From CBDFLD01 sp965249005 (GTDB lineage: Bacteria; Acidobacteriota; UBA6911): a stretch of DNA of 64,000 nucleotides. Each line of letters begins with the position of its first letter. The stretch's first letter is position 1. Location: NCBI GenBank assembly GCA_965249005.1, contig CBDFLD010000015.1, positions 248,001 to 312,000 on the forward strand. The letters run 5' to 3'. The notes beneath the pieces were generated by a model, which was given only the letters and a program-made list of their open reading frames with translations, did no database searches and was not told the origin of the DNA. A program made the translations under genes and the position numbers. Below are positions 53,508 to 62,237 of the stretch, piece by piece.

Positions 53508-55372
53508 CCTAGTCCTTAGTCCAGCGTGATTTTTTGCATGAGGAGGAAGAAAAGCCCTGGAACGTGCGCCGTTACGGGATAAAATGCGTTTGATATATTT
53601 ACAAGCCATCCCGAAAGGAGCACATTCCAGGTGAATAAAAGAAACCACAGAATCCTCCTCCGAGACAAGCAAAATCTTACACGCCGGTTGGAAAGAAATC
53701 AGTTTGAGGACCGGTCCGATCCTATGTTCAAGGACTCCAACACCTACTACGAGATCGCCGAGAGAACGCGCGCCATCGGATCTGGTGGTATCGGAGCCAT
53801 TCACAAGCTCGTGTGTAAGCTTGGATTGGACAAAGATATCAACAGAAACATCGTTTTGCTCAAGTACCACTTTCCTTACTGGGAATCCGATCATGTACTG
53901 AACATCGCATACAACGTCTTGTCGGGTGGAACCTGTCTCGAAGATATCGAGCGGTTGCGCCAGGATGAGACCTACATGAACGGACTGGGAGCCGAGAGGA
54001 TTCCGGATCCCACGACGGCTGGAGATTTCCTCCGTCGTTTCGATGAGGATTGGATCTTCGGACTTCAGGAAACCATCAATGAAACCCGAACCAAGGTGTG
54101 GAAGTTGCAGGATGCTTCCTTCCGGAAGGAGGCCATCATCGACGTGGACGGGACCGTCGCCGGAACCTTGGGGGAATGCAAGGAAGGAATGGACATTGCC
54201 TACAACGGGATCTGGGGTTACGCACCGTTGATCGTGACCTTGGCCAATACGAATGAGGTCCTCTATCTGATGAATCGGCCGGGCAACCGTCCCTCTTCCG
54301 ACGGAGCGGCCGAGTGGATGGACCGGGCAATCGATCTGGTGTCGTCGGTGTTTACGAAGGTCTGGCTTCGGGGCGACACGGATTTCTCGCTGACGAGAAA
54401 CTTCGATCGCTGGGACGAGCGGGTTGGTTTTGTCTTTGGTTATGACGCCAAGCCGAACCTGGTCGGGATGGCCGATGCCCTGCCGGAGAGACAATGGAAA
54501 CCGCTCGAGCGGCCTCCTCGTTATGAGGTCAAGAGCGAAGAACGGCGCCGTCCGGAAAACGTCAAAGAACAAGTAATCAAGGAGAGAGAATTCAAGAACA
54601 TCCGCCTGCAGAGCGAGCAGGTCGCCGAGTTTGACTATCGTCCCGGACACTGTAAGAAAACCTATCGCATGGTTGTGGTTCGGAAGAACCTCACGATCGA
54701 AAAGGGGGAGCACCGGCTGTTTGATGAGGTCCGGTACTTCTTCTACATCACCAACGATCGGGAGATGACGATGGGAGAAGTGGTCCTTTTTGCCAACGAT
54801 CGCTGCAACCAGGAAAACGTCATCGGTCAGCTCAAGAGTGGAGTGAACGCCTTGAGGATGCCTTCGGACAGTCTGGTATCGAACTGGGCCTACATGGTCA
54901 TCGCATCGCTGGCGTGGAATCTGAAGGCCTGGTATGGCCTGGTGACGCAGGCGCCGACAGTACGTCGTGATATCTTGAGGATGGAGTTCAAACGCTTCCT
55001 GGTGAACTTTGTGCAAATACCCTGTCAGATTGTAAGAACCGGTCGTCGCCTCGTTTACAGGATATTGGCCTATAGCAAGCATCTCGAAACCTTTTTGGCG
55101 ACGTTCGACTATATCAGGCAACTCAGGTTTACTTGAAGGCGCCTCGCCGGCGGGTGAGCCCGTACCCCCGGCGGAGCAAGAGTGGCGGGCGAAAGGAAGG
55201 GCATAACAGAGACAAACAAGATCAAGTGATCCAGACAACCAATGGAAGGTTTGTCTCTTGTGTTTCTCTTTGCTTTCCCTGTTACGCACAAGGAGCTGAA
55301 ATCCACGAGATATTCGGAAAAGGCAAACGATTTTCCGAGCGAGCTCATACCTCGCTTATTTTGGGCCTAGTC
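53508..55372 (+). mobile_element. IS1380-family insertion sequence
   Basis: About 1.86 kb between rlmI and the SUMF1-domain gene, enclosing one full transposase. The left end reads CCTAGTCCTTAGTCC, and CCTAG is the typical IS1380 terminus (for example ISEcp1). No perfect inverted copy is seen at the right. An 8-bp direct repeat GCCTAGTC at 53507-53514 and 55365-55372 may mark the boundaries, but the right end is approximate. Confidence 0.7.
53631..55136 (+). CDS. IS1380 family transposase
   Basis: A 501-residue DDE transposase with an N-terminal region GSGGIGAIHKLVCKLGLDK, LNIAYNVLSGGTCLEDIERLR, DPTTAGDFLRRF, and the catalytic strands AIIDVDGTVAGTLGE, WLRGDTDFSLTRNFDRWDE and the later Glu in NDRCNQENVIGQLKSGVNAL. 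Full length with no frameshift, so possibly active. Confidence 0.93.
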   Translation: MNKRNHRILLRDKQNLTRRLERNQFEDRSDPMFKDSNTYYEIAERTRAIGSGGIGAIHKLVCKLGLDKDINRNIVLLKYHFPYWESDHVLNIAYNVLSGGTCLEDIERLRQDETYMNGLGAERIPDPTTAGDFLRRFDEDWIFGLQETINETRTKVWKLQDASFRKEAIIDVDGTVAGTLGECKEGMDIAYNGIWGYAPLIVTLANTNEVLYLMNRPGNRPSSDGAAEWMDRAIDLVSSVFTKVWLRGDTDFSLTRNFDRWDERVGFVFGYDAKPNLVGMADALPERQWKPLERPPRYEVKSEERRRPENVKEQVIKEREFKNIRLQSEQVAEFDYRPGHCKKTYRMVVVRKNLTIEKGEHRLFDEVRYFFYITNDREMTMGEVVLFANDRCNQENVIGQLKSGVNALRMPSDSLVSNWAYMVIASLAWNLKAWYGLVTQAPTVRRDILRMEFKRFLVNFVQIPCQIVRTGRRLVYRILAYSKHLETFLATFDYIRQLRFT

Positions 55373-55377
55373 GTCGG

Positions 55378-56190
55378 TCACTGGCCAGTTTTTTCATCCG
55401 ATGCGTCTCTCGCGCAACGACAACCAAATCCATACAGCGCCTTCGGGAGATATGCAGATCTGGTCCAAATGGGAGTTCTACTTCCGTATATACTGTGATT
55501 CAGGCCTCTCACGACTCGATAGCGCTCTCCGAAATTTCGATCCTTCTTGGTATTTCCCTTGTACGCCTTATACCAGGTAGACGTCCACTCCTGCACGTTC
55601 CCGAGCATATCGTGAATCTCGAACGCACTCACGTCGTTGTAGAGTCCGATCTCCGCGGCGTCCCGGATCCCTTCTTCGTACGTGTTGGTTCGGCCGGGTT
55701 CCCACTCATTTCCCCACGGGTAACGGAACCCTTCGTTACCTCGTGCCGCCTTTTCCCATTCTTGTTCTGTAAGCAGTCTCTTCCCCGCCCACTTGCAATA
55801 GGCCTCGGAGTCGGCATAGGTGATGTTCATGACCGGGTAGTTCGCCTTCGCGGCCGTGAAGTGCAATCGCCAGTTCTTTCCCTCGCTCGCGTAACTATTC
55901 TTGATCGAAAAGTCCAAATACTCCGCGTTGGTAACTTCGTACTTGTCGATCCAGAATGCCGGAAGCAACACCTTTTGTTCCGGGTAAGCACTGGATTCCT
56001 CGTTTTGCTCGCCGAAAGTAAACTCCCCCTCTGGAATGAGTACCATCTCCCCAGGTATAACCCGAGGAACCTCTACCTCCGGCAAGTCTTCGTCAGCGGG
56101 CTCTAGCTCGACATCCGAAGACTGAGAGCAAGCGGCAAGACACATACCAGATGAGACCACTGCAAGCCGTATCAACCGATCCCAACCCAT
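55378..56190 (-). CDS. SUMF1/FGE-domain lipoprotein
   Basis: A 270-residue lipoprotein. The signal peptide ends in the lipobox LAAC (SSGMCLAACSQSSD). ATG 56190 follows GGAGGA and is preferred over 56241. The formylglycine-generating-enzyme-like (SUMF1) domain has MVLIPEGEFTFGEQNEESSA, PAFWIDKYEVTNAEYLDF, YCKWAGKRLLTEQEWEKAARG, YPWGNEWEPG and DMLGNVQEWTSTWY. True sulfatase-activating FGE has two active-site Cys near the C terminus; only CRCARD is seen here, so a non-catalytic or unknown role is likely. It is divergent from the disrupted M50/HlyD gene. Confidence 0.85.
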   Translation of the reverse strand: MGWDRLIRLAVVSSGMCLAACSQSSDVELEPADEDLPEVEVPRVIPGEMVLIPEGEFTFGEQNEESSAYPEQKVLLPAFWIDKYEVTNAEYLDFSIKNSYASEGKNWRLHFTAAKANYPVMNITYADSEAYCKWAGKRLLTEQEWEKAARGNEGFRYPWGNEWEPGRTNTYEEGIRDAAEIGLYNDVSAFEIHDMLGNVQEWTSTWYKAYKGNTKKDRNFGERYRVVRGLNHSIYGSRTPIWTRSAYLPKALYGFGCRCARDASDEKTGQ

Positions 56191-56390
56191 ACTTCCTCCA
56201 CGGGACCCTATGCCCTTGTTATCATTGAACGTAATCCACAATTGGGAGGCGATTATATACGCGGAAAGCCGAAACAGTCAATTTCGAGCTTGAACTTGTC
56301 TAGAGCCGTAACCTGCGCCCGCGCAAATTCAATTCTATTGAAATTGCTTAGGGTGAGCCGCTATCATGCTTTCCCCTACGAAATCAAAGG

Positions 56391-56432
56391 ATGACTATCC
56401 CTCGAGAGATGCCATGCCACAGACGCACCCTA
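56391..56432 (+). pseudogene. Severed 5' end of the M50-HlyD export gene
   Basis: ATG at 56391 (or 56409) begins a frame that runs into CTA at 56430-56432, where the IS1182-type element starts. The same CTA recurs at 57900-57902 on the other side and continues in frame with AGG CTG AGG TCG GAC, giving a combined MTIPREMPCHRRTLRLRSDL, the usual LRxDLE lead-in of PqqD-M50-HlyD proteins. Inferred from exact frame agreement across the insertion; not a gene by itself. Confidence 0.6.
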
Positions 56433-57824
56433 GCAGCCCGTGGCTAAAACCGGATGGAGCACAGATCCACGGACAACGATGATCCTGGTGCATACTGGAT
56501 GGAAGTCATCTACAGATGTCTTCCTCGGCCAAAAAGTGGCCGAGGAAGACCTCGACCATCTGAAAAAGGCCAAGATACGCGTCAGAAAGGCGCAGAGACG
56601 CCCCTGCAGACTCCGCGGCGTGCCCACGCCATACAGCTGTCGCATCAGCAGTCCGAGATTCAATGCACCGACATGAAGCAGCAACCGTTTGAGGATGTTT
56701 GGATGACCACGGAGATATGTCCGCCGCATTGCACCTGTTTCATAGAGGTGTGCACAAGGTCGTTCCAGTCGTTCTCCCCGTTGGCGAAGCAGGCGCTTTC
56801 CCCGTTCTCCTCGGATACGTCTACGATTTCGGTACACGGCATCCCGCGCACGGGTGTTCCCGTGCCACCGCCGTTTACCCCGCTTTGGTTCGGAAATGTA
56901 GCTTCGGATCTCCAGTTGCTCGAGATCTTCTACCAGTTGCGTGCTGTGATATCCCTTGTCGGTCACAAGCTCCTGCAGTCTATCGCTTTCAGGCAGCACA
57001 CCCTCGAGTTGTTCGGCCGCTTCAATGAGCGTCTTCTTGATCGTCGTCGTATCGCCCTGGTTGGCTCCCTGAACCGTGATGCCAACCACCGCTCCGGTTT
57101 CCAGATCCACGGCGTGTTCGGCCTTGTGAGCCAGATGCGTGCGGCCGTCCTTCATCTTGGTGATGCGGGCGTCCGGATCCTGCGGGTGCTGCCAGTCATC
57201 GTTGGAACCCTTCTTCGGCCGCTTGCGATCTATGCGCGCCAGATCCTCCCGGGTCGGTGTCTCAATACCCGATTCCTGTGCCAGTTTCGTCAAGTAGGTC
57301 TCGTAACTGTCTCCGGTATCCCGCCGTACAATGCTGCGCAAAGCCGCGTTGGCTTCCAGAGTGGTCGCATCCACCCCGAGGGTCTTGCCCTTCACCAGGT
57401 CCGCCTCAGCGAGCCGGCTCAGGATCCAGGCAAAGACTGCGCTATGCGTCTCCACATCCATGCGCCGTCGCGTGCGGGAGATCGTCGAATGATCCGACGG
57501 ATCCTCGCCCCACTCGAGTCCCAAGAACCCGCGCAGGCTCAGCGAATCGGCAGCACGCCAGGCGATAGCTCGCTCCGAATCCAGTCCCTCGAAGTATCCG
57601 ATCATCAAAAGACGGAAGTATCGACCAGGTGCCAGACTTGGGCGACCCATCTTGGGTGCATAAAAACACGCACATCGCTGCTCGACAAACTCGTCAAACC
57701 CGGCTTCGTCGAGCACCTGATTCAATCGCTGGTAGAAAGGGTGGGATGCACTCCTGGGGAGATGTTGAGTCGGCACCCACATGCTTTTCTGCTTCGACTT
57801 GCGTTTCTTTTTTCCCATGGCCAT
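56430..57824 (-). CDS. IS1182-family (DUF772-type) transposase
   Basis: A 464-residue DDE transposase. The N-terminal DUF772-like region has FYAPKMGRPSLAPGRYFRLL and GEDPSDHSTISRTRRRM. The catalytic Asps are in LGVDATTLEANAAL and LVTDKGYHSTQLVEDL, and the Glu lies downstream. Its last codons run through the terminal repeat and the TAG stop is supplied by the flanking CTA, so translation ends exactly at the element edge. Confidence 0.9.
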   Translation of the reverse strand: MAMGKKKRKSKQKSMWVPTQHLPRSASHPFYQRLNQVLDEAGFDEFVEQRCACFYAPKMGRPSLAPGRYFRLLMIGYFEGLDSERAIAWRAADSLSLRGFLGLEWGEDPSDHSTISRTRRRMDVETHSAVFAWILSRLAEADLVKGKTLGVDATTLEANAALRSIVRRDTGDSYETYLTKLAQESGIETPTREDLARIDRKRPKKGSNDDWQHPQDPDARITKMKDGRTHLAHKAEHAVDLETGAVVGITVQGANQGDTTTIKKTLIEAAEQLEGVLPESDRLQELVTDKGYHSTQLVEDLEQLEIRSYISEPKRGKRRWHGNTRARDAVYRNRRRIRGERGKRLLRQRGERLERPCAHLYETGAMRRTYLRGHPNILKRLLLHVGALNLGLLMRQLYGVGTPRSLQGRLCAFLTRILAFFRWSRSSSATFWPRKTSVDDFHPVCTRIIVVRGSVLHPVLATGC

Positions 57825-57899
57825 GCGTCGATTTTAGTCGAAGCGCAGTAGAGAGTCGATTGCGAACAAAAGGATTTACCAGACTTTTACCACGGACTG
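56433..57899 (-). mobile_element. IS1182-type insertion sequence
   Basis: About 1.47 kb. The terminal inverted repeats are GCAGCCCGTGGCTAAAA at the left and, on the opposite strand at the right, GCAGTCCGTGGTAAAA. A short direct repeat (CTA, or TA if the outer base is counted in the repeats) flanks it at 56430-56432 and 57900-57902. It splits the first codons from the rest of the M50-HlyD gene. Confidence 0.8.
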
Positions 57900-57917
57900 C
57901 TAAGGCTGAGGTCGGAC

Positions 57918-59429
57918 TTGGAGATTCGTGCAGAGAGTGCCGAGCAGGACTCCGCAATCGTTGTAAAAGACCCGGTTCTCGGTAAGTTCTACAGGTTCAC
58001 GGCGGTTCAAGGAGCCGTACTGGGCAGGCTCGATGGATCACAGGATTTCCCGTCGATAGCTCGCAAGGTTTCACTGAGCCATCACACGCCGGTTGAAACC
58101 GACCAGATAACGAGTTTCGCCGAAAAGCTTCTTCAACTGTTGTTGCTCGACGATCCGGCAACATGGGCCAAACTAGAGACCATCGACAGGAAACCGAGAA
58201 GATTCCTCGGCAATACACTATCCATCAAGATCAACACCTTCGACCCGGACGACCTTGTCACCCGCTTGGAGAGAGGCTTCCGTTTCTGCTTCACGCCGAC
58301 CTTTGTATCTATAGTCTGCATCGCGATTTTTGCGGCTATGGTGCTCTCTGTTCTCAACTGGAATACGCTTTTCGTTTCCTTCCAATCGCTCCTGACCATC
58401 TCTTCTGTTCCGCTGATTCTCATCGTAGCTTGCTGCATCCTGACTCTCCATGAACTCGCCCACGCCGTGACGCTGAAGCACTTCGGGGGCAAAGTCAACG
58501 AGATGGGATTTTTGATCCTCTATTTCATGCCCGCGTTCTACTGCAACGTCAGCGATGCATGGATGTTGAAGAAGGGTGAACGGATGTGGGTCACCTTCGC
58601 GGGCGGCTTCTTTCAGCTTTTTCTCTGGTCGCTCGCAACCGTAGCGTGGCGGCTCCTGGCCCCGGAGACGCTCCTGAGCGAATTTTGCCTCGTTGCCGTG
58701 GCCTTTGCCGGAATCCAGACACTGTTCAATTTCAATCCTCTAATCAAACTGGACGGCTATTACATGTTGAGCGATTGGCTGGAGGTGCCGAATCTTCGTG
58801 CTAAGTCCTTCTCGTACATACGATCCCTCTTGCTACAAAAACTCCTCGGACTCAAGGACAGGGCGCGATCTCGAAGCATCTCGAAAAGAGAGAAGAGGGT
58901 TCTCAGGTTCTATGGCTGGACGTCCGTTGTTTTCACTACTGGACTGGTCGGTATCCTACTCCATCGAATCGGGGGTTGGCTCCTGGAGGAACATCAGACC
59001 TGGGGGCTTGTTCTCTTTTGCTTTGTGCTGGTGTTCATGATTGCGCCGATTGCCGGTAGCGGTGACATGAAGGCATCGTCCAGAGCATGGCCGACCCTTG
59101 TGGTCAGGCTGAGAAGAATTCCACTGATCTGGATACTGCTCGCTGTCGCGGTGGTTGTCAGTTTTTTCCCGTGGGAGCTCAGGATTGCCGGCGACTTTGT
59201 CGTCTGGTCCATCGATCGCCGGGAGATCAGCCCAAAAGTCAGCGGAAATCTCCAGGACGTCTATGTAGCACGGAACTCCGCCTTGAGATCATTGGAAGCC
59301 TTGGGCCCAAACCCTCGAAGACTCTCGTTATCGATTCACAACAGTCGTTGCAAGCAAACATTTCAGTCCGGATTCTCAGCGGTCGATCCGATGCGAGTAT
59401 CGCTTTTGGAGAACTGTGCAATCTGCTGA
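57918..59429 (+). pseudogene. N-terminal piece of a PqqD-like/M50 protease/HlyD export protein
   Basis: Native coding sequence runs from 57900 to 59267; the rest of the 503-residue frame is inserted DNA. A PqqD-like domain comes first (about residues 10-85, VVKDPVLGKFYRFTAVQGAVL). A site-2-protease-type M50 domain follows, with the zinc motif LTLHELAHAVTLKHFGG and the LDG motif in FNPLIKLDGYYMLSDWL, set in about eight membrane helices. The start of an HlyD-type adaptor (REISPKVSGNLQDVYV) is then cut. Such three-part proteins often sit in peptide or RiPP export clusters. The apparent TTG start at 57918 is an artefact of the upstream IS. Confidence 0.8.
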
Positions 59430-59596
59430 ACTGGCTCGGTTTTCAAGAGCATGTGCGTGGCGGTCATCATCTTTTCCGGCGCGACGGCGTGCCAGAGATG
59501 ATCAACTTGCAGCGCGAGGGGAACAAAGCCAAATCGTACCAGGTTCGGCAGGTGAGGACGGTAATAGTCAATAACCAGCTAGGAGTAATCGACTAA
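59348..59596 (+). CDS. hicA: HicA-type toxin (type II toxin-antitoxin)
   Basis: The frame contains RILSGRSDASIAFGELCNLLNWLGF and VRGGHHLFRRDGVPEMINLQ, then NKAKSYQVRQVRTVIV, the whole HicA/YcfA dsRBD-like fold with its catalytic His in GGHHLF. HicA is an mRNA interferase. TTG at 59348 gives 82 residues; the original start may have been lost on insertion. Its TAA overlaps the hicB ATG by one base, the usual gene order. Confidence 0.82.
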   Translation: MQANISVRILSGRSDASIAFGELCNLLNWLGFQEHVRGGHHLFRRDGVPEMINLQREGNKAKSYQVRQVRTVIVNNQLGVID

Positions 59597-59808
59597 TGTA
59601 CAAGTATGAAGTCATCATCTACTGGAGCGACGAGGATCAGTTGTTCGTTGCCGATGTACCCGAATTGCCGGGCTGCTCGGCTCATGGCAATTCACAGGAA
59701 TCCGCTCTTCGTAATGCCCAAGATGCGGTTGCCCTGTGGATTGATACAGCAAAGCAGCACGGCGATGACGTGCCGGTTCCAAAGGGCAAGCGTCTACTCT
59801 TCGCCTAA
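59596..59808 (+). CDS. hicB: HicB-type antitoxin
   Basis: A 70-residue protein with the HicB partial RNase H-like fold: YEVIIYWSDEDQLFVADVPELPGCSAHG, then SALRNAQDAVALWIDTAKQHGDDVPVP. It neutralises HicA and in longer forms represses the operon. This short form lacks a C-terminal DNA-binding domain. Confidence 0.92.
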   Translation: MYKYEVIIYWSDEDQLFVADVPELPGCSAHGNSQESALRNAQDAVALWIDTAKQHGDDVPVPKGKRLLFA

Positions 59809-59827
59809 TGTTGGGGCCCCCTTAACA

Positions 59828-59853
59828 CCCGCCGCTGAAGCTGGCGGGGCTTT
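59828..59853 (+). terminator. Hairpin after hicB
   Basis: CCCGCC (59828-59833) pairs with GGCGGG (59843-59848) across a GCTGAAGCT loop and is followed by GCTTTAT. The stem is strong but the T run is short, so intrinsic termination is plausible rather than certain. It lies 20 nt past the hicB stop. Confidence 0.45.
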
Positions 59854-59909
59854 ATGTCATACCAGTTGCGCGGAGTCGCAATCGCCGCCCGACGCGGGCC
59901 GCCCCCAGC

Positions 59910-60803
59910 CTAATCCGCGCCGAGAAGAAACTCCTTCTTCTCGTACTCTGGTTCCGGATAGTCGTAGAAGCCCTTCCCTGTTTTCCAACCGAGATCGCCG
60001 CGTTCGATAAAGGGTCGCAGGAAATCGGCCACCCGCTTCATGTCTGGGTCGTTGTGTCGTTCCGACTGGGCTTGGCAGACGTCCAGACAGACATCGAGCC
60101 CAACCCGGTCCATACCGCTAAAGGGTCCCACGGGATGTCCGATGGCGGCCATGAAGCTGCGGTCCACGTCTCGGAAATCCGCGTAGCCGTCTATTACCAG
60201 AAGGAATGCTTCTTTGCACATGGCCATGAACATGCTGTTGAAGAGGTAGCCGTCCTTCTCTTTCTTCCCCACGACGGGAGTTTGCTGGAGGCTTCGGACG
60301 AATCGTTTCAGGGTATCGATGGTCTCTGCAGATGTACGTCGGCCTCCGACGATATCGACCAAGGCACCGCCCAGATGAAAGTGCATCGCCGCAAATCGGT
60401 CGCCTCGGCCCACGACATCTTCGATCTCGGATACGAGCAGGTATGAAGTATTGGTCGTCAGAATCGTCCTCGAGGGACAAACCGCATCGAGTTGCTTGTG
60501 GACCTCCCGTTTGAGCTTTAGTCGTTCCGGCACCGCTTCGCTCAACAGATCTGCCCCTGCGACGGCTTCCTCGATATGATTCGTATAGGCCGGAATTTCC
60601 AATTTGGATCTCGGTTCCCAACATAATAGTCTCGAGCCACCATGGGAGCAAGAAAATCCCGGCCTCAGACCAACCATGGATCCAGTCAACGCATCCCAAT
60701 GACCCGTTGTCGCCGTGGTAGTAGACCTTCTCACTCCTGCGTGGGCGATTTTCCAGACACATCGCCACACTCCTTCCATGGCATTCCAATTCCGGACTTG
60801 CAA
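59910..60803 (-). pseudogene. 3-hydroxyacyl-CoA dehydrogenase, decayed 5' end
   Basis: The 297-residue frame matches this family from about residue 75 onward: EEAVAGADLLSEAVPERLKLK, ILTTNTSYLLVSEIEDVV, AAMHFHLGG, GYLFNSMFMAMCKEAFLLV and the C-terminal helical domain VGPFSGMDRVGLDVCLDV. The N-terminal Rossmann Gly-x-Gly segment is missing; the first 75 residues look like shifted or scrambled sequence next to the IS1380 element. It normally oxidises 3-hydroxyacyl-CoA with NAD; this copy cannot bind NAD as read. Confidence 0.7.
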
Positions 60804-60812
60804 GCCGGGCGG

Positions 60813-62144
60813 CTAACCGCTTGGCAGCGGCAAGGCCCAGATCCGCCTGAGCATTTCACCAAACAACCGACGGTCCAGATGCCCCTCGGCCAAGAGCAAC
60901 CAGTAGTACCGCGCGTGCTTGACCAGCCTTCCGCCAGTCTTCATCAACCGGTGCTGCAAGCTCGTGAGCGACCAGCTCTTGATCCGGGGTGGTAGCCCGA
61001 GTCGCCGCCATAGGTTGCCTAGGTTGTAGGCGAGCACGCTCAACTGCAGGCGCACTTCATTCGCACGGAAGCGATGGCAGGACAGCCGCGTCCAATGCGT
61101 CGCCTGCTTGCCTTCTTTGATCCATTGCTCCGCCGTGCCGCGCTTGTTGTAGAACCTCACCACCGAGCGGCTCGGCAAGCTCATGTTCGTGACAATGAAC
61201 CCGACCCGCGGGAACAACTCGCCCTGGTGATGCTCGACCTTGGCGACGATCCGTCGCGGCCTCGACCAGCTTTCGGCCTGATAGCGGAAGCTCTTGTAGC
61301 GCACCAGTGGCTTGCGGCTGGGCCGACCTGGAGGACGAAACAGGATGTCGGCAATCTCCCACTCCAGGCTCTTGTTGGACGGGATGCGTATGGCATACTG
61401 AACGCCGCGCTCTTCCAGGGTCTCGTAAACCTCTGGCTTGGCGAAGGCGGCGTCTGCTCGAAAGACGATCTCTTTGCCTTGCTCCTGTTGAAAATCGATC
61501 TCCGGCAACAGAAGCTCGTCCCAGTCCTCGGCGCTATGCACGTTACCCGGCCGCAGCTTGGCCGCCAGACAGTCCCCGTGACTATTGAACAGAAACAGCG
61601 GATGGTAACACACGGACTCGAAGTGGCCATTGTAGGCGCTGCCTTCCTGCTGACCATGCACCGGACTCTCGCTTGAGTCCATATCCAACACTACGCGATC
61701 AGACTTGTCCAGAGCCTCGGCCTGTGCGAGTGTCTCTCGGTTCAGAGCCATCAGCCCGATCAGATTCTCTTCTCGCGTCAGCAGCTCCGTCTCGAACCAG
61801 TGTAACGTCGAGGTCAGCGCCGCACCGCGATCCCAGTTTTTCTTCGAGCCGATCAAGCGAAAGGTCGGATCAACTGAGACCCGCGCGGCATCGTTAAGGT
61901 CTTCGTAGCCTGCCAGGCGACTATAGACCGATTGCCGCAGCAGATCGACGAGCGGGAACTGTTTGTTCAAGCCTTGCCGCGTGTCGTTGAGATGCTCGTC
62001 TATGAGTCGTCCCATCCCCAGCCGTTCGTCCAACTCGCGGACCAGAATCAGGCCACCCTCGGAGGTGACTCGCGATCCCTGAAAATCAACTTTGAGTAAT
62101 CCGTTAAAGCTGAGTTGAAACCCCTTTCGTTCTTTTTCACCCAT
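60813..62144 (-). CDS. IS1380 family transposase (second, unrelated copy)
   Basis: A 443-residue DDE transposase of the short IS1380 type: VTSEGGLILVRELDERLG, QSVYSRLAGYEDLNDAARVS, VVLDMDSSESPVHGQQEG, VFRADAAFAKPEVYETLEERG and YNKRGTAEQWIKEGKQA with the catalytic Glu. It shares little with the copy at 53.6 kb, so the two came from different elements. Clear terminal repeats were not found; the element spans roughly 60,805-62,210. Confidence 0.93.
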   Translation of the reverse strand: MGEKERKGFQLSFNGLLKVDFQGSRVTSEGGLILVRELDERLGMGRLIDEHLNDTRQGLNKQFPLVDLLRQSVYSRLAGYEDLNDAARVSVDPTFRLIGSKKNWDRGAALTSTLHWFETELLTREENLIGLMALNRETLAQAEALDKSDRVVLDMDSSESPVHGQQEGSAYNGHFESVCYHPLFLFNSHGDCLAAKLRPGNVHSAEDWDELLLPEIDFQQEQGKEIVFRADAAFAKPEVYETLEERGVQYAIRIPSNKSLEWEIADILFRPPGRPSRKPLVRYKSFRYQAESWSRPRRIVAKVEHHQGELFPRVGFIVTNMSLPSRSVVRFYNKRGTAEQWIKEGKQATHWTRLSCHRFRANEVRLQLSVLAYNLGNLWRRLGLPPRIKSWSLTSLQHRLMKTGGRLVKHARYYWLLLAEGHLDRRLFGEMLRRIWALPLPSG

Positions 62145-62237
62145 CGGGTGTTGCCCTCCAATGTGTCCTTATCATTCTCCGACGCTTATAAATAGGGATG
62201 CCGAAGGCGGCTGAAAGGTTGCTATATTTCATTCAAA

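Noticed and set aside
53427..55289. A 620-codon leftward open frame antisense to the IS1380 transposase
   Set aside because: It mirrors the transposase codons, has low-complexity His/Arg-rich character and no domain; the + strand gene is clearly real.
56454..57851. A 465-codon rightward frame antisense to the IS1182 transposase
   Set aside because: Shadow of a well-recognised transposase; no domain features.
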